A DNA stretch of 64,000 nt from JADGHX01 sp037200125. GTDB lineage: Bacteria > Pseudomonadota > Gammaproteobacteria > Steroidobacterales > Steroidobacteraceae. The stretch lies in contig JBBCGS010000005.1 of the NCBI GenBank assembly GCA_037200125.1, forward strand, positions 124,001 through 188,000. Direction: 5' to 3'. This document shows, in pieces, positions 54,304 through 63,191 of the stretch; position 1 is the first letter of the stretch, and every line of letters begins with the position of its first letter. Both the position numbers and the translations under genes were made by a program. The notes under the pieces are model-generated. The model was not told the DNA's origin, ran no database searches, and worked only from the letters and a program-made list of their open reading frames with translations.

Positions 54304-54894
54304 TTAGCCGGCGTCGCGAACAGAGCGGGCGGTCTTCAACGCCGCGGTCCACCACAGCAGATCGTCGATCATCGCGTCCGCAGGCCCGGCAAGCTCCGCA
54401 AGACCCGCCTCGACGTCGCCCGCCGTGTAGTGAGCCCACAGTGTCGCAACCGGGATATGAACCGATGAACGAATCGGGGCAAGCTGCAACTCGATCGCGG
54501 TTTCGCGAAGCTGCTGCACGCTGCGCACTCCACTTGCGGACCCGTAGCTCACGAAGCAAGCCGCCTTGCGACGCCACTCCGCATAGACCCAGTCGATGGC
54601 GTTCTTCAGCACCGCCGAAGTTCCATAGTTGTATTCGGGAGTGACGAAAACGAAGCCGTCCGACTGCGCGATCGCGGCGGTCCACTTCCGCACGACCTCG
54701 TGCGCGAACTCCGGGCGCCCCGGCATCGCCGGCGTGAACGGTTGATCGAAGAACGGCATCGGAAAGTCGCGCAGATCGAGCAGCCGCGCGTCGACGCCCG
54801 CGCGCTTCTCCAGGTGCCGCAAAATCCAGTGCGCCGGTTTTTCCGAGAAGCGCCCCTCGCGGGTGCTGCCGACAATGACGGAGACGACGGTCAT
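54304..54894 (-). CDS. NADPH-dependent FMN reductase (quinone/azo-reductase type)
   Basis: 196 residues from ATG 54894 with GAGGA upstream. Flavodoxin-like fold: VVSVIVGSTREGRFSEKPAH (phosphate-binding loop), LLDLRDFPMPFFDQPF, and FVFVTPEYNYGTSAVLKNAI DW, the hallmark of NADPH-dependent FMN reductases. Likely reduces quinones or other electrophiles using FMN. Divergent from the hxlR-type gene with an inverted repeat between them, so probably repressed by it. Confidence 0.92.
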   Translation of the reverse strand: MTVVSVIVGSTREGRFSEKPAHWILRHLEKRAGVDARLLDLRDFPMPFFDQPFTPAMPGRPEFAHEVVRKWTAAIAQSDGFVFVTPEYNYGTSAVLKNAIDWVYAEWRRKAACFVSYGSASGVRSVQQLRETAIELQLAPIRSSVHIPVATLWAHYTAGDVEAGLAELAGPADAMIDDLLWWTAALKTARSVRDAG

Positions 54895-54911
54895 GCTTAG
54901 ATCCTCAGGGT

Positions 54912-54928
54912 AGTTACCTTTTGTAACT
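54912..54928. promoter_or_regulatory. Candidate HxlR operator (perfect inverted repeat)
   Basis: AGTTAC-CTTTT-GTAACT: arms 54912-54917 and 54923-54928, 5-bp spacer. It sits 18 bp from the reductase start and 48 bp from the regulator start, in the only divergent promoter region of the module. HxlR-family regulators bind such short palindromes. Confidence 0.6.
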
Positions 54929-54975
54929 GGCGCTAGAATGATGACCGGAGGCCGCTGCCACAAGGAGGCACCTTT

Positions 54976-55425
54976 TTGACACCGAGTAACAAAATCGAGC
55001 CGGAAGAGGATTGCCGCGCGATCAGCGAAACCCTCGGGCGCATCGGCGACAAGTGGACGGTGCTCGTGGTGGAGCTATTGGCGGAGGGCCCCGTGCGCTT
55101 CAACGAGCTCCGCCGCACGATCGGCGATATCTCCCAGCGCATGCTGACGCTCACCCTGCGCGGGCTGGAGCGCGACGGCCTCGTCACGCGAACCGTCTAT
55201 CCGACGATTCCGCCGCGCGTCGAGTACACGCTCACGAAGCTCGGGCGCACGCTCCGCGAGCCGCTCATTGCGGTGGCCGACTGGGCCCGAAAGAATCGAC
55301 CCTCCATCCTGGAAGCGCGAAAAGTGTTCGACGCCGGCGGTACCGCAAGGCCCAGCCATCGGCGGGAACCGCGGCGCGGTCCGGCGATTCCGCGGCGTGC
55401 GCGCGGCGTTCCCCGCTCCGGTTGA
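54976..55425 (+). CDS. HxlR family transcriptional regulator
   Basis: 149 residues from TTG 54976, preceded by AAGGAGG at 8 nt. The winged HTH is clear: EEDCRAISETLGRIGDKWTV, LLAEGPVRFNELRRTIGDIS QRML, and YPTIPPRVEYTLTKLGRTL. Cys13 lies at the N-terminal position used for thiol-based sensing of quinones or aldehydes in YodB/HypR-type members (family knowledge). The C-terminus is an Arg-rich extension. Divergent from the FMN reductase-pirin operon. Confidence 0.92.
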   Translation: MTPSNKIEPEEDCRAISETLGRIGDKWTVLVVELLAEGPVRFNELRRTIGDISQRMLTLTLRGLERDGLVTRTVYPTIPPRVEYTLTKLGRTLREPLIAVADWARKNRPSILEARKVFDAGGTARPSHRREPRRGPAIPRRARGVPRSG

Positions 55426-55554
55426 GACCGCCAGCCCTATCCGCTTCGCGAGCGCTGGTACGGATTTGAGCTGAACGCGTCGACTCGCCCCAATTGGGGA
55501 GCCGACCGCTCCTCGATGGGTGTTGTTGGATCGCGGCCCCGTGCTGCTCGAGCC

Positions 55555-57353
55555 CTACCGCTCAAACCCCTGCATGCCCAGGTAGATATCAACGCGTTTG
55601 CGCTTCAGGCTTCCCGCTTTGTAAGCCTTCACCCAATCATCCGACTCGGCCAGGAACAGGCTCTGCTGATCACCAGTGCGCTTCTCGTCCGCCGAGAGCC
55701 GCGCCAGCGTCGTCTCCTGAACGGAGCGGAAATAGTAGTGGAAGAACAGCCGATTGAACTCGGTGAAGTAGATGTCCGCAACGCGCTGATTGCCGCGAAT
55801 GAGCAGCATGTTCTCATCGTTGTCGTTGGTCGATGCCGCACTGAAATTCGCGGAGCCGGTGACGACCAGGGGATCGAGACCGAGCGGATCCCGCAACAGG
55901 AACTTCGAGTGGATGTAGCTCACGTGCTGATTCAGCCCCAACGCGCCCGCATTGGTTTCGCGGGCCCACTGGTACAGCGGACCGCGCAGATACGAACCCC
56001 ACGCCTTGTAGACGTTGTTGGATGCGTTGATCGCAACGAACGGCGTCTTGCTGTTCTTGGCCGGCTTGTCCGCCTTCTCCAGCAGAAAAAAGGAGATGCG
56101 CCCGCCGCCGCCCTTGGACTTCAGCACATCCTTGAAGACCTTGCCGATGCCGAAGGCGAGCGTAATGCAGGAGAGCTTCTCCGCATCCGCCACCAGATCC
56201 GCGTACATGTCGAGCACGCCGCCGCCACTGCGCGGGCTGAATACTGGCGTGATGCCCGCCGGGATTGCCGCTAGTTCCGTCGGCGTCTGCCCGAGATCCT
56301 CGACGGATTTCCGCAGGGCCGTGTTTTCCTTGCGTGTAGTGGAAGCATCGTCGCCGTCGTGCGGACCCGGGTCGTCCTTCAGAAGATTCCAATAGCTCTG
56401 AAACGCCGCCGCGGTCCCGGCATCGCGGACCCAATGCCCCACGTTCGTCTGCCCGTGGATGCCGCCCATCGAGAGGTTCGTGGATCCCGTCCAGGTCGCT
56501 GTGGGTTTCTTTTTCTTGCCCTTCAGCAGCACCATGAATTTGTTGTGCGCAATGTTGTTGGGCTTGGCTTCGCGCAGCACGACCCGTGCCTTCGGAATGC
56601 CCGCATCCTTCACGGTCTGCAGATTGTCGACGCGGGGAAAGCTGGGATGGAATTTGCCTTTGCTGTCCGTGCTCTCGTTGACCTTCGCATCCATGATGAT
56701 GTGCACGTCGACGCGGCGATCGATCGCGGCCTTCAGCGCATCCGCCACGGGCTCGTAACGAAACTCGTAGAAACAGCAGAGCAGAGTGTCTCCCGCGCGC
56801 GCATCGGCGATGAACTTCAGCATCGCTTCGTCCAGGTCGCGACTCAGCCATTGCAACGCCCGCAGCCGTTTCTCCTCGACCATCTGGTCGGGCCGCTCGT
56901 TCCCGAACTCGCGCACGTACGCCTGGCTGCTGGCCACGCCGCGATTGAAGAACACATCGTGTTCGAGCTCGGAGTACAGCGCCTCCATGCGAACCTCGAT
57001 GACGATCGGACGCGCGCCGCGATCCAGGTTCTTGGGCTTTCCCTTCAAAGGGTGGAAGAAATAACGATAGGTTCGACCGGGCTTGCAGGTGAAATCGTCG
57101 TGATAAAAGCTCTGCACCGGATGGTCGAACGTCTTCACGCTCGTGTTCGCATCCGGATGCGCGATCACGGATGGAAATACCTTGAACCCGAACGTGTAGT
57201 ACTTCTCGTGCTCCACGGGATCCTCGCGCTCGACGGCGAACCCCAGTAGTCCCCGCGTGTCGCGTCATCAAACGCGATGCCAAACGACACGGTGTTGGTA
57301 CCCGTGACGGCGAATACCTGGTACCCATCCGTCTTCGGCGATTTGAAGCGCAT
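55555..57353 (-). CDS. Phospholipase D-like protein, apparently frameshifted near the start
   Basis: The main open frame (55555-57216) encodes 553 residues with two PLD halves: HNKFMVLLKG...WTGSTNLSMGG, and HSKFLLRD...VTGSANFSAAS. The second is a complete HxKx4D motif; the first lacks the Asp. The true start is probably ATG 57353 (GGGGAGG upstream): RFKSPKTDGYQVFAVTGTNT VSFGIAFDDATRG continues into LLGFAVEREDPVEHEKYYTF if one base is added to the G4 run (minus strand) at 57251-57254. Total would be about 599 residues. No signal peptide seen. Likely a phosphodiester hydrolase or related enzyme; substrate unknown. Confidence 0.8.
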
Positions 57354-57737
57354 GTGAACCTCCCCTGTTTTTTTCGATCCCTGACTGGACTGCGCGAGGG
57401 GTTTTGGAGTTGTTCGATCGCCCCGCGAGAACCGCGACCAAAGGCTAACTGCGAAGCGTGAGCATCGCAACCGCAATTTCGGGGTGAACTGACAGCCCGC
57501 CGCGGCCCTGAAAGCCAATAAAATCAGGATCGCCCGGAGCGATTTGAGGACCCCGAGGGAGAGCCCCGAGAGAGCGACCTACGCAGTCGCTCTTAGCCGC
57601 CCGGCGATTGAGGCTTCCCTCCGATAAGGCCGCGTGCCGGGCGAGGCAATGGCGCGGCATGCATGCGATCCCCCAACCTAAACTATGCTCCGGCCCCGCA
57701 AGGGTCGAAGAATCTTGGGTCACAGGGGGAGCGTTCC
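57354..57737. other. Divergent intergenic region with REP-like hairpin elements
   Basis: This 384-bp gap separates the PLD-like and paralogue B genes. It holds a hairpin AGAGCGAC-7-GTCGCTCT (57571-57593), followed immediately by the 19-mer at 57595-57613 that is also at 28306. A related diverged copy (CGCCCGGAGCGATTTGAGG) starts near 57533. No ORF is supported. Promoters for both flanking genes must lie here but were not located. Confidence 0.55.
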
Positions 57738-59245
57738 ATGACGTTGACTGTATCTGTCACGAGCCCGGCACCTTGCCGGCGTGCGACATGGACGACCGTC
57801 GTCGCAATCGCCTGGACCGCCCTCTGCGCAAGCACTGGCGCGCAGGCCCAGCAAGTCGCCGACCCCGGCTTCAAAAGCGTGGGTCGCGGCGCGCCGCTCG
57901 CACCCCCGTTGCCGCACATGTCCATGCCGCCTTTCGGCACGCCTCTTTCGCCTGCCCAGACACAGCGGATCACCGAGGAAATTACGAAATTTCCGTTCGT
58001 CGGCCCCCGTCGGCCCCCATGAAACTCCCGATACCCGGGCGCACCCCACGTTCGGCGAGCCCTGCCGATCTGCTCGAGGTGGGGTCGGCATGGAACGGCG
58101 CCGCGCCGCCGGGTGTCACGCCGCTGCCCATCGACATCTTTACATCCAAGGATTTCTACAAGGACCGCGAGCTCTGGAAAGACGCCCGCTACTTCCGCTG
58201 CAACAGCCCGGAAGGCCTCGAGATGCAGCGTGGCGCCATCTTCCCCGCGACAGTCGGCAACGATCCGCCGCGTTCCGCCGCCTGGGGATATTGCAATCTC
58301 GACTATCCGCGCAAGGCGATCGTCAGCCCCTATGCGTTCAAGACGGCACAGGCGCACTACGAAGCGCTGCTCGCCGAGACTCGCAAGCGGGGCGGGCCCA
58401 CGAAGCACACCTACAAGACCGTGCCGGGCGAGCTCAACGGCCGCTATGCCCCCGGCCCGATCTTCGAGAACTGGTACACGCTGATGCTGTCGGTGCAGTT
58501 CCCCACCGTGCTCTCGCTGCTGACACCGGAATACCAGACGCGCATGGTGCAGGACGCGTATCACCAGGGGAACACGAACGCGGCCCAATGGCCGTCGCAG
58601 TATTGCTGGCCGGAAGGGTTCATGCGGCGCTGGTACGCGTTCTCGATTCAGTTTCCGCAAACCTTCATCGTGACGCCCGACCTCGTGCAGATGACGGCGG
58701 GCGTCGCCGACAACTTCGTCACCAACATCCACATCGGCCGCCAGTTCCGCATGGATGGCGCCGTGCCGCGACTCGGCGCCGACGTGCCGCGCTGGTTCGG
58801 TGAGACGATCGGCTTCTGGGATCACGACGTGCTCATCACGTGGACCTCCAATATCCAGGGCTGGGCCGCGCACGGCGCGTTCGAGTTTTCGAGCAAGATG
58901 CAGTCGATCGAGATCTATACGCCGGTGCGCGACGCCAAGGGCCAGGTCACGGCGCTGAACCACGAGGCGGTGTTCTACGATCCGGAAGCGCTGGTCGAGC
59001 CGATCCGCATGATCCGCAACTACGCAAGGCTCGGCGGCTTCGATACCGGCAATCCGATCGAGTACATCAAGTGCATTCCGACGATCTACCCGGTGAAGGG
59101 GCGCGCGACGCCGGTCACCGCCGGCCAGACCATCGAGTACGAGGTACCCGATATGTTCGGCCGGCCCTGGGCACAGATGTGGGAGAAGTATTTCGAGCAG
59201 GGAATGGAACGGCCGAAGGAAAAGGACATGTTCGAGTTCAAATGA
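57738..59245 (+). CDS. Exported protein of uncharacterised family (paralogue B), frameshifted
   Basis: Paralogue of the 34702-36171 gene. ATG at 57738 (AGGGGG upstream) encodes the signal and the shared QVADPGFKSVGRGAPLA, but this frame stops at 58020-58022. The remainder (KLPIPGRTPRSASPADLLEV, GSAWNGAAPPG, IDIFTSKDFYKDRELWKDAR to RPWAQMWEKYFEQGMERPKE) is in another frame, open to 59245. The shift falls at a tandem 10-bp repeat GTCGGCCCCC (57999-58008, 58009-58018); adding one C, or removing 11 bases, restores the alignment with paralogue A. About 500 residues when repaired. Function unknown. Confidence 0.8.
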
Positions 59246-59349
59246 GCCAACAGGGTCATCTTCGATATCGACGGCCTGAACGCGCCTTTCGCGTCGAATG
59301 CTTGCCGTTACGAGGATGGTTGCGGTGAGATCGCCACGGAGATCGAGAT

Positions 59350-59697
59350 GTGACGTTCCGGATCAAACGGGTCTACGAGCCTGCGATCGAGGCGGATGGC
59401 ATGCGCATTCTCGTCGATCGGCTTTGGCCGCGCGGCGTCAGCAAGGTGAACGCGCACCTGACGCAATGGCTGAAGGATGTGGCGCCGAGCCCTGAGCTAC
59501 GGCGCTGGTTCGATCACAAACCAGAGCGCTTCGCCGAGTTCAGTCGCCGGTACGAGAAGGAACTGGAAGACTCTGCCGCCCTGAAGGAACTACGCAAACT
59601 CGGCCGGAACGAGGTCGTGACGCTCGTCTATGGCGCGCGCGACCCCGAGATCAATCACGCGCGCGTCCTCCTCACGCTACTGCGCGCGCGAAAGTAA
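59350..59697 (+). CDS. DUF488 family protein (YeaO-like)
   Basis: 115 residues from GTG 59350 with GGAGAT upstream. Typical DUF488 motifs: IKRVYEPAIEADGMRILVDR, LWPRGVSK, LKDVAPSPELRRWFDHKPER, and VVTLVYGARDPEINHARVLL. Small cytosolic protein of unknown function, length normal. Convergent with the amidase gene. Confidence 0.93.
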   Translation: MTFRIKRVYEPAIEADGMRILVDRLWPRGVSKVNAHLTQWLKDVAPSPELRRWFDHKPERFAEFSRRYEKELEDSAALKELRKLGRNEVVTLVYGARDPEINHARVLLTLLRARK

Positions 59698-59729
59698 TCC
59701 GCCCTGAGCGCGCGGCCGCGCAATATGCG

Positions 59730-61331
59730 TCAGTGTTGCCCCGGCACCAGCGGTGGCACGGTCGGGGGTGGCCGGCGATAGTGCGTCGCCTGCTCATACG
59801 CATACGCGAATTGAATGATCTTCCCCTCGTCCCACGCGCGACCGAGAATTTGCAGCCCAACAGGTAACCCTTCGCCGAGATAGCCGCTCGGCACGGAGAG
59901 CGCCGGCCATTGCAGCGTGCTTCCAACGAACGTCAGGCTCGAGCCGAGATGCGTCGGCCCGGCATTCGGCGCGGGCTGCGGGTCTTCGGTGATCTGGGTA
60001 TTGCGGTCGCCGTTGATCGCCGGGAGCTGAGCCCAGGTTGGGAACACCAGCGCCTCCACCTTGGCTGCGTCCATCGCCTTCATGAACGCCTCGCGGTAGC
60101 GCTGCTCGTTCTTGCGGCCTTCGATCGTGAGGGGATCCTGATCCGCCGGCAGCGCGTCCACCGCCTGATCGAAACTCTGCTGGTGCAGGGGATGAACCAT
60201 CTTGGAGTCGGCGAGCGCCTTGATCGACGGGAATGGAACACCCGGATGCTTCGCGATCCATCGGGTCAGATCGGTTTTGAACGTCGCGTTCGTCTGCGGC
60301 GCGCGCGGAATCGTATCCAGCTCCGGCACGACCAGCGGATCGACGATCTCGGCGCCGGCCGCTTTCAACTCGGCGAGCGTCTTGTCGAAGTTCGCGATGA
60401 TCAGCGGATCGGTCACCGCCGCTGTGAAAACCTGGCGCAGCACACCGAGGCGCACGCCCTTCAGACCGTCTTTCTTCAGATACGGCAGATAGCTCTTGGG
60501 AATGTGACCGGCGGAACGCGCGGTGGCCGCATCATCGGCATCGGCACCAGCGATCACGTTCAGCAGGATCGCCATGTCCGTCACCGAACGGGCCATCGGA
60601 CCCGCCGTGTCGCGCGTGCCATCGAGCGGCACGACGCCGGTACGCGAGACCAGACCCACGGTGGGCCGCAAACCCACCAGCGCATTGTGTGCGGACGGCA
60701 TGCGCACCGAGCCCCCGGTGTCAGTGCCGATGCCAACTACGGCGAAACTGGATGCCAGCGCAGCGGCGGAACCGCCCGAGGAGCCGCCGGTTGCGTACGC
60801 GGTGTTGTATGGATTGCGAGCGAAGCCCGGCAGCACCGAGTTGATATTGTCGCCGCCGCCTTTCGCGAATTCAGACAGCGAGGTTTTGGCGATGATGACG
60901 CCGCCCGCCGCCTTGATCTTCGCGACGAGCGGCGCATCGCTCGGAGGATAGTAGTGCTTCCAGCCCTGGAAACCGTTCGTCATCGGCATGCCGGTGGCGT
61001 CCAGATTGTCTTTCAGCACAACCGGGATGCCGTGCAGTGGCCCGACGAATTTCCCGCTGGCCTTGTAGCCGGCGTCGATAGCATCGGCTTCTTCCAATGC
61101 CTTCGGATTCACCGTGATGATCGAGTTGATGTAGGGGCCCTTCTTGTCATAGGCCGCGACGCGCGCCAGGGAGGCGGCGACGATCTCGTGAGTGCTGACT
61201 CGTCCTTCTCGATAGGCGGCTTGCAGGTCGGCGATGCTCGCCTCCTCGACCGCGAGGGCGTGCGCGCTCGGGGTGTAGGCGATGATTCCGCAAAACGCAA
61301 CGAGCGCCGAGGCAAGGAGGCGTGGAGACAT
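59730..61331 (-). CDS. Exported amidase (amidase signature family)
   Basis: 533 residues from ATG 61331 with a Sec signal ending SAHA. Amidase-signature catalytic elements are all present: Lys in GIPVVLKDNLDATG, the Ser of GIGTDTGGSVRMPSA, and the nucleophilic Ser region YATGGSSGGSAAALAS. It hydrolyses an amide or possibly ester bond in the periplasm; substrate unknown. A second, broken amidase lies 48 bp upstream on the same strand and shares the N-terminal pattern (ASIADLQAAYREG versus ASIADLEQAMGQG), indicating tandem duplication. Confidence 0.93.
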   Translation of the reverse strand: MSPRLLASALVAFCGIIAYTPSAHALAVEEASIADLQAAYREGRVSTHEIVAASLARVAAYDKKGPYINSIITVNPKALEEADAIDAGYKASGKFVGPLHGIPVVLKDNLDATGMPMTNGFQGWKHYYPPSDAPLVAKIKAAGGVIIAKTSLSEFAKGGGDNINSVLPGFARNPYNTAYATGGSSGGSAAALASSFAVVGIGTDTGGSVRMPSAHNALVGLRPTVGLVSRTGVVPLDGTRDTAGPMARSVTDMAILLNVIAGADADDAATARSAGHIPKSYLPYLKKDGLKGVRLGVLRQVFTAAVTDPLIIANFDKTLAELKAAGAEIVDPLVVPELDTIPRAPQTNATFKTDLTRWIAKHPGVPFPSIKALADSKMVHPLHQQSFDQAVDALPADQDPLTIEGRKNEQRYREAFMKAMDAAKVEALVFPTWAQLPAINGDRNTQITEDPQPAPNAGPTHLGSSLTFVGSTLQWPALSVPSGYLGEGLPVGLQILGRAWDEGKIIQFAYAYEQATHYRRPPPTVPPLVPGQH

Positions 61332-61378
61332 GCAAAGAAAATCCCTGTGTTGAAGAATCATGGCTTACCCGCCCGCGC

Positions 61379-62519
61379 TTACTCGCCGATCCTCTCGCCC
61401 TGCAGTGCCGGCGTATGCACCGGCAGGCGCCGCGCTTTCGTCGCCTGCTCGAACTCCGGCCGGCGGATCGCGTTGTAGAACTCGCTCCTCGCTTGCAGCA
61501 GCCACTTCGGATAGCGCACATCGACCACTGTCGCGCCTTGCTTGCGCATGGCCGCCAGTGAAGCTTCGATAACCCAGTCCACGTCCGGATCCTGGCCCAT
61601 GAAGTCGCGTGCGATACCGATGCGCGCACCTTTCAGCGCATCCGCTTTCAGATATCGCGTGTAGTCCTTCTCGAACTTTCCCTCGCTCTTCCGAGTCGCC
61701 GCGTCGGTCGAATCGACGCCGGTCATCACACCGAGCGCAACCGCGATATCGGCCACGTTGAGCGCGAGCGGTCCGCCAGTGTCGAACGTCAGGGCGAGCG
61801 GCACGATGCCGCTACGACTCAATAGTCCGTGCGTCGGCTTGAGGCCGACGACGCCGTTGGCCGTGGAGGGTCCGCGAATCGAGCCGCCGGTGTCGGTCCC
61901 CATCCCCAGCGGTGCAAACACCGCAGCTATGCCGGCCCCGGTGCCACCGGATGAGCCCGCGGGCGTGCGAGCGAGATCGTGTGGATTGAGCGTCTGGCCG
62001 CCAATCGAACTGCGCGCGCCGCCCGAAGCGAACTCGGACAGATTGACCTTCGCCAGAATGATCGCGCCCGCGTCGCGCAGCTTCTTGACGAGGAACGCGT
62101 CTTCCGGCGGGATCGAGCCCTTCAGCATGAAAGAGCCGGCGGTCGTCGGCAGATCCGCGGTGTCGTAGTTGTCCTTGAGGATCACTGGAATCCCGTGCAG
62201 CGGGCCGCGGGCCTTTGGCCTTGCGCTCGGCATCGAGCGCGCGTGCGGTTTGCAGGGCATTCCGGTTCAGCGTGATGACGGCATTGATCGCAGGCCCCTG
62301 CTTGTCGTAGGCCTTGATGCGTGCGAGGTACAGCTTCGTGAGCTTCTCGGACGTCAGGTGGCCCTGGCCCATCGCCTGTTCGAGGTCGGCGATGCTGGCC
62401 TGGGTTAAATCAACGGGCGCCGCCTGAATCGCAGGCGAGGCGGCGAGTGTTGCCGCCGTCACCATCACGAGAGCCGGTAGCGAATGCCAGCGGCGCGGAA
62501 TCAGTGTGTGGGGTTTCAT
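61379..62519 (-). pseudogene. Second amidase-signature gene, frameshifted and 3'-truncated
   Basis: The frame from ATG 62519 encodes a signal peptide and ASIADLEQAMGQGHLTSEKL to LDAERKAKG. The next part (RGPLHGIPVILKDNYDTADL, TPAGSSGGTGAGIAA, GMGTDTGGSIRGPS) is one base out of frame; the shift is near a CCC run (minus strand) at about 62209-62211. The reading then ends at 61379 after YNAIRRPEFEQATKARRLP, at about 380 residues, roughly 150 short of its neighbour. Catalytic Lys and Ser residues remain, but the C-terminal part is missing. Confidence 0.8.
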
Positions 62520-62646
62520 CTACAGGCAAGACGCTCAGGCTCGACGCAACCCTACGTCGTGGCAGCCGACTCACGCGATCCGCGTAGCGGACCGCGCTTT
62601 CACCAGCCGCCCCTCTCTTAAACGGGTGGAGGCGGGAGACCATGCG

Positions 62647-63066
62647 GTGAGCATCGGAATCTATGCAGCCGTTCTGCAGGCGCTGGGCCTACTGGAAGGC
62701 CTCGGCAAGATTGCCGAAGCCGCCGGCGACCAGGGGCAGGACTTCTGCGGCTTCGTGAATCCGCCCCGCTGGGATCGGACACGCCAGCGAGCCGCGTGCG
62801 CCTTCTCTGGCAATCCGGCGAGACGTTCAACCTCAATCAGTATCGCGCGCTGCTGGCCAGCGGCGTCTCGCCCAGTGCCGGCCAAAGTGAATCCTTCTCG
62901 CACGACGACGCCGAGCCTCGACATTCTCCCCACCGGGTTCGGCTTCGTGAACACGCCGTACAACTGCACGCTCGACGTGCGCGTGAACGCTCCCGAGGCG
63001 TCGCGCAACAAGTCGCTGCGGGTGTGGAGCGGTCGTTGCATCGGCATGCCGGATGTACCGAACTGA
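62647..63066 (+). CDS. Hypothetical protein, two apparent compensating frameshifts
   Basis: Coding-like sequence begins at GTG 62647 (SIGIYAAVLQALGLLEGLGK, IAEAAGDQGQDFCGFVNPP). It moves one frame over for LGSDTPASRVRLLWQSGETF, NLNQYRALLASGVSPSAGQ, then returns to the first frame for LDILPTGFGFVNTPYNCTLD, VRVNAPEASRNKSLRVWSGR and a stop. Third positions are GC-rich only along this path. The shifts fall near C runs at about 62764-62767 and 62920. No family recognised. A terminator follows the stop. Confidence 0.5.
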   Translation: MSIGIYAAVLQALGLLEGLGKIAEAAGDQGQDFCGFVNPPRWDRTRQRAACAFSGNPARRSTSISIARCWPAASRPVPAKVNPSRTTTPSLDILPTGFGFVNTPYNCTLDVRVNAPEASRNKSLRVWSGRCIGMPDVPN

Positions 63067-63089
63067 GCGTGATTTTCTGATGCAGCCAG

Positions 63090-63120
63090 GCCCGGCGCGG
63101 GTGGAACGCGCCGGGCTTTT
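63090..63120 (+). terminator. Rho-independent terminator
   Basis: GCCCGGCGCG pairs with CGCGCCGGGC (outer limits 63090-63116, loop GGTGGAA) and is followed by TTTT. Located 24 bp after the stop of the 62647 gene and ahead of the metallophosphoesterase gene. The outermost G-C pair is approximate. Confidence 0.8.
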
Positions 63121-63191
63121 GCCGGGTTCGGGAATAAAGTGCCCCGCGCGGAAGTCTCGTCTCCTGAAAACCCTCTCTCCAGGAGACTGCC

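Noticed and set aside
59710..59721. Palindrome GCGCGGCCGCGC between DUF488 and amidase
   Set aside because: No loop and no T-tract; a short GC palindrome is expected by chance in this DNA.
59910..61478. Plus-strand ORF of 522 codons
   Set aside because: Antisense shadow of the intact amidase gene; biased composition.
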